Source of the DNA: Robertkochia sediminum
Lineage (GTDB): Bacteria > Bacteroidota > Bacteroidia > Flavobacteriales > Flavobacteriaceae
Assembly (NCBI RefSeq): GCF_016786255.1
Contig: NZ_JADMKT010000078.1
Coordinates: forward strand, 264,615-328,614
Direction: 5' to 3'
Length of the DNA stretch: 64,000 nucleotides
Both the position numbers and the translations under genes were made by a program. Of this stretch, positions 35,576-43,671 are shown in pieces (within the stretch, counting starts at the first letter, position 1; each line of letters begins with the position of its first letter). The notes under the pieces are model-generated. The model searched no databases, had not been told where the DNA came from, and worked only from the letters and a program-made list of their open reading frames with translations.

Positions 35576-36317
35576 GAGCTACGTATTCTTTCGTCCCCTT
35601 ACAATATTACTATTAATTCTTTTAACCGCCTGTGGGAACAACGAAGCCAAACAGCAACAAGCCCGTGCAGCAAGAGAAAAGTTTGTTGCAGACAGCATTA
35701 AAGCAGTCAAAGCTCAAGAGGCGCTATTAAAGAAAAAGGAAGAAGAGGCTAAAAAGGAAGAATTCGTACTCACTGAAGAGAATGCTATTCCCTTTTTCTT
35801 TGAATATCAAAAACAACATCCCGAAGATAAGGTGAGGGTTTATACCGATATGGGCAACTTCGATCTTGACCTTTACGAAGAAACCCCCTACCACAGGGCG
35901 AACTTTATCTATTTAGCCGGAAAAAAATATTTTGACGGCACCTATTTCCACAGGGTGGTTAAGGACTTTATCATTCAGGGTGGTAACTCTGACCTTCGAT
36001 CTACTGCAAAAAAAAGAGGCAAGATCGGCTCCTACCTGCTCCCGCCCGATACCCGTAAAGGATTCAAACACCACAGAGGAACCATCTCCATGCCCAGTAG
36101 CGACAATGTAAATAATCCACATAAACTCGCTTCTCCTTATGAATTCTTTATTGTGGTGACCGATCCGGGTTCTTATCACCTCGATGGGAATTACACCGCT
36201 TTCGGGAAAGTAATATCAGGGATGGACGTGGTAGATAAGATCAACAGTGTTCGTACAGACGACAGTGAATGGCCTGTACAGAACGTGCTTATCGATTCGG
36301 TACGTGTGATCAATTAA
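35574..36317 (+). CDS. Peptidyl-prolyl cis-trans isomerase, cyclophilin-type lipoprotein
   Basis: A 247-residue lipoprotein. The signal peptide ends at lipobox LTAC (Cys20). A charged helical stretch (25-65, rich in Lys, Glu and Ala) acts as a linker, then a cyclophilin domain from about 85: FHRVVKDFIIQGGN, then EFFIVV, then LDGNYTAFGKVISGMDVVD. It would assist folding of envelope proteins from the membrane surface. The start codon overlaps that of the divergent Nudix gene; the stop overlaps the stop of the convergent TRIC-type gene by 3 bp. Confidence 0.9.
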   Translation: MSYVFFRPLTILLLILLTACGNNEAKQQQARAAREKFVADSIKAVKAQEALLKKKEEEAKKEEFVLTEENAIPFFFEYQKQHPEDKVRVYTDMGNFDLDLYEETPYHRANFIYLAGKKYFDGTYFHRVVKDFIIQGGNSDLRSTAKKRGKIGSYLLPPDTRKGFKHHRGTISMPSSDNVNNPHKLASPYEFFIVVTDPGSYHLDGNYTAFGKVISGMDVVDKINSVRTDDSEWPVQNVLIDSVRVIN

Positions 36318-36931
36318 CCCTGCGCAGCATTCTTATAAAGACTCGGAAGGGATAATTTAAAACGTACAGCAAGAAACCTTATCAGGATAACCACTACGAT
36401 CGGAATCGCAAAGACCAGCTGGTCATTTATAGGGAACAGGTCCAGTATAAAATAACAGATACCTCCGACTACACAGGCAGTGGCATAGATCTCTTTGTGG
36501 AAGATAATAGGGATCTCATTGCAAAGAATATCCCGGATAACCCCTCCGAAGCAGGCCGAGATCGTACCAATGGTTATACACATAATGGGAATGAGTCCGG
36601 CATTAACGCCTTTTTCAAGTCCTACTACAGTATACAAGCCGATACCGAAAGTGTCGAATAAGAACAATGACGTACGGAGGTACCGAAGGTGTTTCCGCAA
36701 GATAACCGCCAGAAATACCGACCCCATGATCACATACATATAAGAGGGGTTCACCAACCATGCAACGGGCTCAACGCCCAGTATCACGTCTCTTAAGGTA
36801 CCACCTCCCAAAGCCGTGACAAAGGCAATGATGAATATGCCGAAAGGATCCAGGCGCTTCTCCATAGCCGTAAGGACTCCAGAAATGGAAAAAGCAACGA
36901 TCCCGAGCATCTCTATAGCGTAATACAACAT
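36314..36931 (-). CDS. TRIC/UPF0126 family membrane protein
   Basis: A 205-residue, seven-helix inner-membrane protein with two internal repeats, each with the glycine-rich kink and RD motif: ALGGGTLRDVILG near 42-54 and CFGGVIRDILCNE near 126-138. This is the family of trimeric intracellular cation channels; bacterial members conduct K+ or small cations, and some have been linked to amino-acid transport. MarC lies 4 bp upstream on the same strand, so the two form a membrane-protein operon. It converges with and overlaps the PPIase gene. Confidence 0.88.
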   Translation of the reverse strand: MLYYAIEMLGIVAFSISGVLTAMEKRLDPFGIFIIAFVTALGGGTLRDVILGVEPVAWLVNPSYMYVIMGSVFLAVILRKHLRYLRTSLFLFDTFGIGLYTVVGLEKGVNAGLIPIMCITIGTISACFGGVIRDILCNEIPIIFHKEIYATACVVGGICYFILDLFPINDQLVFAIPIVVVILIRFLAVRFKLSLPSLYKNAAQG

Positions 36932-36935
36932 CCGG

Positions 36936-37580
36936 TCATGATTTAAAAAGAATATCCTGTAATATAGGTTTTAATCCGCTGAAAAAGAACTCCACAGCGA
37001 TCACCATTACGATAAGGCCCATAAGCCGCATCATAACATTGACCCCTGTTTGTCCGAGCAACTTAATGATCGTATTTGAACTGTATAGAATAAGATAGGT
37101 AACCACCATGACCAGTACCACACTCGCTATAAGGGCAACTTTAAGCGGAATGGTATTGGCATCTTCCATCAATATGATCGCATTGGTTAGCGCTCCCGGG
37201 CCACAGATCATAGGAATGGCCAGCGGAGTTATGGAAATATCGTCTACATACGTATGCACTTCAGAGTCTTTCACCTTGACCTTACCCAGGCGGGCCTGCA
37301 GCATATCCATCCCCATCAGGAAAAAGATCACCCCACCGACCATTCGAAAGCTATTTACCGAGATCCCAAAGAAATTGAACAATAGTTGCCCGGTAAACGC
37401 AAAGATCACAATGGTGATAAAGGCTACAATACTGGCTTTCCTGGCTGTTCTGGTACGATGTCCGGCATCGAGATCGGCGGTCATCGTTAAAAAAACAGGC
37501 ATGGTACCCAGCGGATTGATCAGGGTAAAGAACGAGGTAAAAGCGAGTAAGGCGAAACTCAACATGTCATTCATATGCAA
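36936..37580 (-). CDS. MarC family (NAAT) membrane protein
   Basis: A 214-residue, six-helix inner-membrane protein. FTLINPLGTMPVFL near 17-30 and PLAIPMICGPGALTNAI near 115-131 are the two family repeats. The function is uncertain; family members were once linked to multiple antibiotic resistance and later to amino-acid transport. The start could be Met1, Met3 or Met6. Followed 4 bp later by the TRIC-type gene. Confidence 0.88.
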   Translation of the reverse strand: MHMNDMLSFALLAFTSFFTLINPLGTMPVFLTMTADLDAGHRTRTARKASIVAFITIVIFAFTGQLLFNFFGISVNSFRMVGGVIFFLMGMDMLQARLGKVKVKDSEVHTYVDDISITPLAIPMICGPGALTNAIILMEDANTIPLKVALIASVVLVMVVTYLILYSSNTIIKLLGQTGVNVMMRLMGLIVMVIAVEFFFSGLKPILQDILFKS

Positions 37581-37894
37581 TCGTTTTAATAAAGCGCAAT
37601 CTTAAGGAGAACTGTTCCGGGAACAAATACCCGCGGCATATGGTTTACGATCTTATTCATATGGGCAATAATTACTTACAGTTCAACTCAAATTCGGCAC
37701 AAAATAAAGGATTTTATTACAGCGGAGCGGATTAATCGACAGGGGTAGTTATTTCGGGACAACCCTCATAGAAGAGGATCTCAACCACGCCGTCTACAGC
37801 TCATCCTCCTATTCTGACAATTGGGTAAAAGAGAATTCGCCATACAGGTAAAGACTTTGATATTTGATCCTGTAAAACCAAAACAAGTAAACTT
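37581..37894. other. Intergenic region, nothing assigned
   Basis: A 314-bp divergent region between marC and the DUF2141 gene, so it must hold both promoters. No exact TAnnTTTG box is present. A weak candidate for the DUF2141 gene is the TAAAGACTTTG / TATTTG stretch about 30-45 bp before its ATG. No stable hairpin or ORF is credible. Confidence 0.4.
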
Positions 37895-38329
37895 ATGAAC
37901 AAATTAATTTTAGCAACGGCACTCTTTATGACATCCTTAGCACTTCAGGCTCAGGACGCAGTAACCACAGCAGATAACGGACTTCAGATCGAGGTACTAA
38001 CAGAAAATGTAATGAATGATAAGGGTAAACTTCTGATCGCGCTTTATACGAAGGATGGATTTTACAGCAGGGATCCTTTTATGAAAACAGCGGTAGTTAT
38101 CGAGAACGGAAGCGCAACCTTTGTATTTAAAGACGTTCCTCCCGGGACTTACGCCATCATGGCCCTTCACGATGAAAATGAGAACTATCGTATGGACATG
38201 CAAAGCAACGGGATGCCAAAAGAGGCCTGGGCTACATCCGGAAATGACCTCAGTATGGGACCACCGGATTTTGAGACCTCCAAATTTGAATTACAAAAAG
38301 AAAACCTGACCATCAACCTCCGATTCTAA
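37895..38329 (+). CDS. Exported DUF2141 protein
   Basis: A 144-residue protein with a Sec signal peptide (MNKLILATALFMTSLALQAQ) and a DUF2141 beta-sandwich: KGKLLIALY near 50, KDVPPGTYAIMALHDENENY near 80-100, the conserved DxN/DxNxN-like turn, and GMPKEAWATSGN. The function of DUF2141 is unknown; it resembles small extracellular beta domains. Monocistronic with its own terminator. Confidence 0.85.
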   Translation: MNKLILATALFMTSLALQAQDAVTTADNGLQIEVLTENVMNDKGKLLIALYTKDGFYSRDPFMKTAVVIENGSATFVFKDVPPGTYAIMALHDENENYRMDMQSNGMPKEAWATSGNDLSMGPPDFETSKFELQKENLTINLRF

Positions 38330-38358
38330 TGCCTTACCGCTAAACGGTATGGTCTATA

Positions 38359-38391
38359 GGTCCTCCGGCATCTTCGGGAGGGCCTTTTTTA
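38359..38391 (+). terminator. Intrinsic terminator
   Basis: Stem GGTCCTCC / GGAGGGCC (one G-U pair on the plus strand) followed by six T, after the DUF2141 gene. Confidence 0.75.
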
Positions 38392-38460
38392 GTTTAAAAT
38401 ACTGATTATCAAGACTCTTTATTAATAAGAGTAAAACCATAAGAATTGATGATAGTTTCG

Positions 38461-38468
38461 TAAATTTG
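38461..38468 (+). promoter_or_regulatory. Promoter -7 box of oxyR (TAAATTTG)
   Basis: Exact TAnnTTTG, 26 bp before the oxyR ATG. The nearest upstream TTG is only 12 bp away, so no proper -33 element is visible. Confidence 0.5.
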
Positions 38469-38493
38469 AAAAGCCAATAAAAGCGTATCCACA

Positions 38494-39432
38494 ATGACCA
38501 TAACCCAATTACAGTACGTCCTTGCCGTTGCTGAACATAAGAACTTTACCCTGGCTGCCGAAAAAAGTTTTGTTACCCAACCTACGCTAAGCATGCAGAT
38601 CCAGAAACTCGAAGATGAGCTGGATATCCTGATCTTCGATCGAAGCAAAAAGCCCATACAGCTTACTCAGGTAGGCGAAAAGATCGTAGACCAGGCCCGC
38701 AACATTGTTAATGAGTCGCACAGGATCAAAGATATCGTAGACCAGGAAAAGGGATTCATAGGTGGAGAATACCGTTTGGGTATCATTCCTACCATCATGC
38801 CTACCCTGCTCCCCCTGTTCCTTAAGAACTTTGTAAAGAAGTACCCTAAAATAAACCTTAAGGTCGAAGAGCGCAACACAGAGACCATTATTGAGATGCT
38901 CGAAGACGGATATCTTGACGCAGCCATTGCTGCAACCCCTTTAGAGCACCCGCACATTAGAGAGCGTGCCTTGTATTACGAACCCTTTGTAGCCTACATT
39001 CCAGATAGCCACAGGCTTTCCGGAAAAGCAGAGATCGATGTGGAGGACCTTGATCTCGACGACATCCTTTTACTGGAAGACGGACATTGTTTCAGGGAAG
39101 GCGTTATTAACCTTTGTTCTTCAAAGGGCGATTATACCGAACACCAATTTCAGCTGGCCAGCGGTAGTTTTGAAACCATGCTAAAACTGGCCGACGATGG
39201 TATGGGCATGACCCTATTACCGTATATGCATACCCTTGACATTCAAAAGGAGCAACAAAATAAACTTAGGTACTTCAAAGAGCCTCAACCGGCAAGAGAA
39301 GTGAGCATCATCTACCATAAAAGTGAATTAAAGATGCATATTACCGAAGCCTTAAAAGAAACGATCTCGGGAGTGGTTAGAGGCGCTATTGCCTTTCAAA
39401 ATGTGAAGATCATTAGTCCGTTAAGTAAATAA
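38494..39432 (+). CDS. oxyR: Hydrogen peroxide-sensing LysR regulator OxyR
   Basis: A 312-residue LysR-type regulator. The N-terminal winged HTH (residues 1-60) includes NFTLAAEKSFVTQPTLSMQI. The sensor domain carries EDGHCFREGVINLC with Cys199 and Cys208, the same numbering as the peroxide-reactive disulfide pair of E. coli OxyR, so redox switching is well supported. It would activate catalase/peroxiredoxin genes, but no such target is adjacent. A strong terminator follows. Confidence 0.95.
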   Translation: MTITQLQYVLAVAEHKNFTLAAEKSFVTQPTLSMQIQKLEDELDILIFDRSKKPIQLTQVGEKIVDQARNIVNESHRIKDIVDQEKGFIGGEYRLGIIPTIMPTLLPLFLKNFVKKYPKINLKVEERNTETIIEMLEDGYLDAAIAATPLEHPHIRERALYYEPFVAYIPDSHRLSGKAEIDVEDLDLDDILLLEDGHCFREGVINLCSSKGDYTEHQFQLASGSFETMLKLADDGMGMTLLPYMHTLDIQKEQQNKLRYFKEPQPAREVSIIYHKSELKMHITEALKETISGVVRGAIAFQNVKIISPLSK

Positions 39433-39454
39433 CAAGAACAAAACCCCATAAAAA

Positions 39455-39482
39455 AAGCCGCTTTGTTAAGCGGCTTTTTTTT
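39455..39482. terminator. Intrinsic terminator, likely bidirectional
   Basis: Stem AAGCCGCTT / AAGCGGCTT with loop TGTT, A-run before and T-run after. It lies between oxyR and the convergent small gene. Confidence 0.9.
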
Positions 39483-39687
39483 ATTTGATACAAATTAAAC
39501 AAGTTGAAAGTTCCGGCTTCCCCTGAATGTATTGAACTAACCAGATCTTAAGTTCCTTTAGTTCGTGGGGTAACAGTCGATTAACAGCCTTTTCCAGCTC
39601 TTTTCGAAAGAGTTGTACATCAAAACTTACCTTTTCAAGTACCGTTTTGGTGTACTCAAACATAGCTCTAGGCATATCTTGAAGCAT
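39481..39687 (-). CDS. Small protein of unknown function, probably conserved in flavobacteria
   Basis: A 68-residue, mostly helical protein. FEYTKTVLEKVSFDVQLFRK followed by ELEKAVNRLLP looks like a family I have seen in flavobacterial genomes as short stand-alone ORFs, with the pattern YTKxxLEKVSFDxxLFxKEL. No catalytic motif or membrane segment. It converges on oxyR and abuts the shared terminator. Start at Met1 or at Met9 (MFEYTK). Confidence 0.65.
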   Translation of the reverse strand: MLQDMPRAMFEYTKTVLEKVSFDVQLFRKELEKAVNRLLPHELKELKIWLVQYIQGKPELSTCLICIK

Positions 39688-39914
39688 TTAGTTAGGTTAA
39701 AAAACAATAAATCATAAAATTTATCGGCCATGTAAAGTTAATAATAAATTCGACATATGAAATCATATTCTGAATTTTAATGATATCATTTTACGAATTT
39801 CATAATTTAAGTTCAGTTTAGTGTTTATACAATAAAGAAAACGCATTTTGACCATTTTTTATTGTGTGTTTAATTTCTATATTGAACACAAATAACACTC
39901 TTTTCTACTCACTT

Positions 39915-41195
39915 ATGCGATATCTCCTGGTTTGTCTTGGGTTTCTGTCACTGTTTTCCTGTGGTTCGGCACCCCAAAGAAAGTTCAACAAAAACATAGG
40001 TAAGGTTCTGGATAGCGCCGCCTGGCAAAATCAATTCACCGGGATCTTTATCTACGACCCGGAGCAAAAGGACACCCTGTACCGTCATCATTCAGACAAG
40101 TACTTCACACCGGCCAGTAACACCAAAATATTTACGCTCTTTGTCGCCATGGAGCTCTTACCCGAACTATTGCCACAACTCCAATACCAGATCGATGCCG
40201 ATACGATATACATCAAAGGAACAGGAGACCCCACCCTGCTTCACCCCTATTTTAAAGCGAACAAGAGCCTGGAACTTCTTCGTACTGCATCACAGGTGCG
40301 CTGGGTCTATGATCAACTGGACGCGCATGCCATGGGCCCCGGATGGTCATGGGGCGACTATGATGCGTACTACGCTCCGGAACGCAGCGAACTGCCGTTA
40401 TACGGAAATGTGGTCATGGCCGCTACCCCTGCTGACAGCGCCCACTGGATATCTCCGGAAGGTTTTGAGCATCGATGGGAGCAGGAACCTCCAAAATTTT
40501 CAAGAGACCAGCACATTAATCACTTTTACCTCCATACCCGGGATCATACAGACACCCTGGAGATACCCTATATTACCGATACGACAGCCACCCGTATGCT
40601 TCTTGAAACCTACCTTGACAAAAAGGTCGACCTCGTTGAGGCGGCACCCGGCGAAACATGGGAAACCATCTATGGCATTCCAGCCGATAGCGTATACAAA
40701 CGTATGATGAAGAACAGCGACAACTTTCTTGCAGAACAACTCCTTATTCAGGCCTCAGGAATGATAAGCGACACCCTGGATCCCGAAAAAGCTATCGCCT
40801 TTATCCTTGAAGGACCTTTGGCCCACCTCAAACAACAACCCAGGTGGGTAGACGGTTCCGGACTTTCAAGATATAATCTCTTTACCCCGGAGTCTATGGT
40901 GGCCACCCTTACGCAACTTTACGAATGCTACGGTACGGAGCGCTTATTCGCCTTTTTCCCGGAAGGCGGGGTATCGGGTACGCTCAAAAGGTATTTCCCT
41001 GATGCAGACAACACCCCCTATGTTCACGCCAAGACCGGAACGCTGAGCAATAATTACAACCTTAGCGGCTACCTGGAAACCCGCTCCGGCAAACTACTCG
41101 TTTTTAGTTTTATGAACAACCACTACCGGGAATCAAGTACGGCCGTAAAACAAAGAATGGCCCCGATCCTGGAATGGATACGAGACCATTATTAA
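39915..41195 (+). CDS. dacB: D-alanyl-D-alanine carboxypeptidase/endopeptidase (PBP4, family S13)
   Basis: A 426-residue lipoprotein penicillin-binding protein. Lipobox FSC (Cys16) follows a short signal peptide when the ATG at 39915 is used; the longer frame from 39864 would hide it. The catalytic motifs are SNTK (Ser68-Lys71), SDN in MKNSDNFLAEQ and KTG in HAKTGTLSN. It trims or cleaves peptidoglycan cross-bridges in the periplasm. Slightly shorter than E. coli PBP4, consistent with reduced inserted domains. Monocistronic. Confidence 0.9.
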   Translation: MRYLLVCLGFLSLFSCGSAPQRKFNKNIGKVLDSAAWQNQFTGIFIYDPEQKDTLYRHHSDKYFTPASNTKIFTLFVAMELLPELLPQLQYQIDADTIYIKGTGDPTLLHPYFKANKSLELLRTASQVRWVYDQLDAHAMGPGWSWGDYDAYYAPERSELPLYGNVVMAATPADSAHWISPEGFEHRWEQEPPKFSRDQHINHFYLHTRDHTDTLEIPYITDTTATRMLLETYLDKKVDLVEAAPGETWETIYGIPADSVYKRMMKNSDNFLAEQLLIQASGMISDTLDPEKAIAFILEGPLAHLKQQPRWVDGSGLSRYNLFTPESMVATLTQLYECYGTERLFAFFPEGGVSGTLKRYFPDADNTPYVHAKTGTLSNNYNLSGYLETRSGKLLVFSFMNNHYRESSTAVKQRMAPILEWIRDHY

Positions 41196-41252
41196 AGTAT
41201 AGCGTAATGGATAAAAGGCGTGTTTATCTTTACAAAGATCTTTAACTGGTGA

Positions 41253-42053
41253 TCAGAAACGATTATCACCGTCCATCAGATCACCGAGTCCGCCAAGTAC
41301 AGAGCCTTCACCTCTGCTTCTGCCTCCCTTGCGAGGTATCGAAGAGAGCACCCGCTCTGCCAGGCGACTAAACGGAAGCGACTGGATGTACACAGTGCCG
41401 GGACCTCGAAGAGTGGCATAGAAAAGTCCTTCCCCTCCGAAAACCGTATTCTTTATTCCTCCAACAAACTCAATATCGTAATCTACGTCTTTGGTGAAGC
41501 CCACGATACATCCCGTATCTACCTTAAGCACCTCCCCGGCCTGAAGTTCTTTACGGGCCAGGGTACCTCCGGCGTGAACAAAGGCCATACCGTCACCTTC
41601 AAGCTTTTGCATGATAAATCCTTCCCCACCGAACAGGCCACGCCCCAAACGCTTCGAGAATTCGATCCCCACAGAAACGCCTTTGGCGGCACAAAGAAAG
41701 GCGTCCTTTTGACAGATAAACTTTCCCTGGTACCCTGTAAGGTCAATAGGAACGATCTTTCCGGGGTAAGGCGATGCAAAACTTACTTTTCGCTTCACCG
41801 AAGCATTGTTGAGATAGGCCGTCATAAAGAGACTCTCTCCCGTAAGCAGTCGTTTCCCGGCAGAAAAGATCTTGCCAAGAACACTATTGTCCTGATTGGA
41901 GCCATCGCCAAAGATGGTGTCCATTTTTAATCCGTCCTCCATCATCATAAAACTCCCCGCCTCAGAGATCACAGCCTCCTGCGGATCGAGTTCTATTTCT
42001 ACATATTGCATTTCTTCGCCATATATATGGTAATCTATTTCATGTGCGTTCAT
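41253..42053 (-). CDS. TIGR00266/AIM24 family protein
   Basis: A 266-residue beta-rich protein. [16 protein letters not shown] near 25-40, the repeated GGEG turns ([21 protein letters not shown]) and [18 protein letters not shown] near 215-232 define the family. The role in bacteria is unknown; the yeast homologue AIM24 is mitochondrial and linked to inner-membrane organisation. No signal peptide. The C-terminal tail is Gly/Arg-rich and disordered. The DUF4442 gene lies 60 bp upstream on the same strand. Confidence 0.85.
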   Translation of the reverse strand: MNAHEIDYHIYGEEMQYVEIELDPQEAVISEAGSFMMMEDGLKMDTIFGDGSNQDNSVLGKIFSAGKRLLTGESLFMTAYLNNASVKRKVSFASPYPGKIVPIDLTGYQGKFICQKDAFLCAAKGVSVGIEFSKRLGRGLFGGEGFIMQKLEGDGMAFVHAGGTLARKELQAGEVLKVDTGCIVGFTKDVDYDIEFVGGIKNTVFGGEGLFYATLRGPGTVYIQSLPFSRLAERVLSSIPRKGGRSRGEGSVLGGLGDLMDGDNRF

Positions 42054-42113
42054 AGGTGCTGGTTTAAATTCAATATATAAGTACTCCCACGACCATAAAT
42101 GTTACAGAGTCGC

Positions 42114-42566
42114 TTACTTTTTACGTAACGTCCATTCAAAATCGAACACAGAAACCACATCTCCCGATTCGTCCCTGCCTGTAGCGCGCATCCAACAGGT
42201 CTGCCCTTCCGAAGAACGCAAAACCTCCTCCATAACTCCTGCGAGCTTCTCACCATCTTCACAGGTAAATCGTATGGTACCCTTGGCCTTTTTGCTAAAT
42301 GAGGCCTTATTATTAAGCACCAGCATGCTCACTGCTTTACCACTTGATTTTATATGCGACATGACCAAAACCCCGGTGGCCAATTCGGCTGCCATACCCT
42401 GTACGGCCCAAAACATCGAATTAAAAGGATTCTGATTTACCCAGCGATGTGTAACCCGGGTAATTGCCCTGTGATCTTCTAAAGCTTCTACCCTTACCCC
42501 GGTAAACCAGGCAGCCGGCAATTTAAAAAAGGTGAACGTATTGAGTTTGGAAGGCGTAAATGTCAT
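42114..42566 (-). CDS. DUF4442 hotdog-fold protein (thioesterase-like)
   Basis: A 150-residue cytoplasmic protein of the DUF4442 group in the hotdog superfamily. VTHRWVNQNPFNSMFWAVQGMAAELATGV spans the central helix (quoted in two parts in the usual way: HRWVNQNPFNSMFWA then AVQGMAAELATG). It may hydrolyse acyl-CoA or another thioester, but no substrate is apparent. Followed by the AIM24-like gene. Confidence 0.8.
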   Translation of the reverse strand: MTFTPSKLNTFTFFKLPAAWFTGVRVEALEDHRAITRVTHRWVNQNPFNSMFWAVQGMAAELATGVLVMSHIKSSGKAVSMLVLNNKASFSKKAKGTIRFTCEDGEKLAGVMEEVLRSSEGQTCWMRATGRDESGDVVSVFDFEWTLRKK

Positions 42567-42660
42567 GCTTCTTGTATTTAGCTGCTCTAAAATATTGATT
42601 ATTACGAAGACTCTGTAAGGAGATAAATCTTAAATAAATGTTAAATTATAGTACTTTGTA

Positions 42661-42692
42661 TTGCATAATACCTTCTTTTGGATATATATTTG
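42661..42692 (+). promoter_or_regulatory. Promoter of the DUF4870 gene
   Basis: TTG (42661-42663), 21-bp spacer, exact TATATTTG (42685-42692), about 68 bp before the ATG at 42760. This is among the best full matches to the Bacteroidetes promoter in the window. Confidence 0.6.
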
Positions 42693-42759
42693 TATAAGAA
42701 ATTACAAGGTAAAGGAAATTATCTTCTATAGCATCAATCAATTAATCATCAAAACAGTT

Positions 42760-43230
42760 ATGGACACCACCCTCACAAAACATCAAATGAACCTGGCTTC
42801 GATCATTCATATATCGACCTTTTCGAAGTACTTTTTTCCTTTTGGGAATTTTATTCTACCCCTGATCCTTTGGATATCGAATAAGAGTCAATCTTCTTTT
42901 GTTGACATTAACGGAAGAAATGCTCTGAACTTCCAGATCAGTGTACTTTTATACAGTCTTATCCTGGGGATCGTATGCATACCGTTCCTATTCTTTACGG
43001 CATTCGATTTCTTTCAAATGGCGAATTTACTGGAGCACAACACGCACAGTATCGATCTGCCGGTAAGAAGTTTTTACGATCTAAGCCTGAGAATGATCCC
43101 TGTAGGTATTGCAGGCCTGTTGTTCTTTGCGCTATTAATTCTCGATGTGGCATGTAGTATCATCGCCGGGATCAGAGCATCGAAAGGCATACTGTACAAT
43201 TATCCGCTAACCATAAACTTTATAAAATAA
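42760..43230 (+). CDS. DUF4870 membrane protein
   Basis: A 156-residue protein from the ATG at 42760. It has three helices: about 22-40 with FPFGNFILPLILWISNK, 60-85 and 115-140. The pattern of a phenylalanine-rich first helix, then FVDINGRNALNFQIS, then a C-terminal ASKG...YNYPLTI is typical of DUF4870/Tic20-like proteins. Unknown function. It stands upstream of the padR operon and may be read into it, as no terminator is seen. Confidence 0.8.
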   Translation: MDTTLTKHQMNLASIIHISTFSKYFFPFGNFILPLILWISNKSQSSFVDINGRNALNFQISVLLYSLILGIVCIPFLFFTAFDFFQMANLLEHNTHSIDLPVRSFYDLSLRMIPVGIAGLLFFALLILDVACSIIAGIRASKGILYNYPLTINFIK

Positions 43231-43240
43231 ACACCAGAAC

Positions 43241-43287
43241 ATCAATCATTAATCAAAAATCATCATCATCAATCAATCATTAATCAA
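43241..43287. repeat. Two 16-bp direct repeats upstream of padR
   Basis: ATCAATCATTAATCAA occurs at 43241-43256 and again at 43272-43287, 31 bp apart (about three helical turns), with further ATCA words between. The position 40-86 bp before the padR ATG fits an autoregulatory operator, though slippage of a simple repeat could also explain it. Confidence 0.5.
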
Positions 43288-43326
43288 TCAAAAAACGAAC
43301 AGTTTAATTTAAAGCATTATGTAACC

Positions 43327-43671
43327 ATGAATATAGAGAACACAAAGGCACAGATGAGGAAAGGAGTTTTGGAGTACTGTATTCTTTCGATCCTTGAGAG
43401 CGAAGACAAGTATGCTTCTGAGATCCTTGACACGCTCAAAGATGCCAAAATGCTTGTCGTAGAGGGTACCATCTACCCCTTACTCACAAGGCTAAAGAAC
43501 GCAGGTCTTCTCACCTATCGCTGGGAAGAGTCAACCTCAGGACCACCTAGAAAATATTACGCATTAACCGAAGACGGCACGAATTTTCTCAAAGAGCTCG
43601 ACACCACCTGGGACGAGTTAAGAAACGCCGTTAACCTAGTAACCCGATCAAAAAGCACTAACAATGAATAA
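43327..43671 (+). CDS. PadR family transcriptional regulator
   Basis: A 114-residue winged-helix regulator: KGVLEYCILSILES, then LVVEGTIYPLLTRLKNAGLL as recognition helix, then GPPRKYYALTEDG as wing. Small PadR subfamily without a long C-terminal domain. The last 8 bp overlap the PspC-domain gene, so it is coupled to and probably represses this envelope operon. Confidence 0.93.
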   Translation: MNIENTKAQMRKGVLEYCILSILESEDKYASEILDTLKDAKMLVVEGTIYPLLTRLKNAGLLTYRWEESTSGPPRKYYALTEDGTNFLKELDTTWDELRNAVNLVTRSKSTNNE

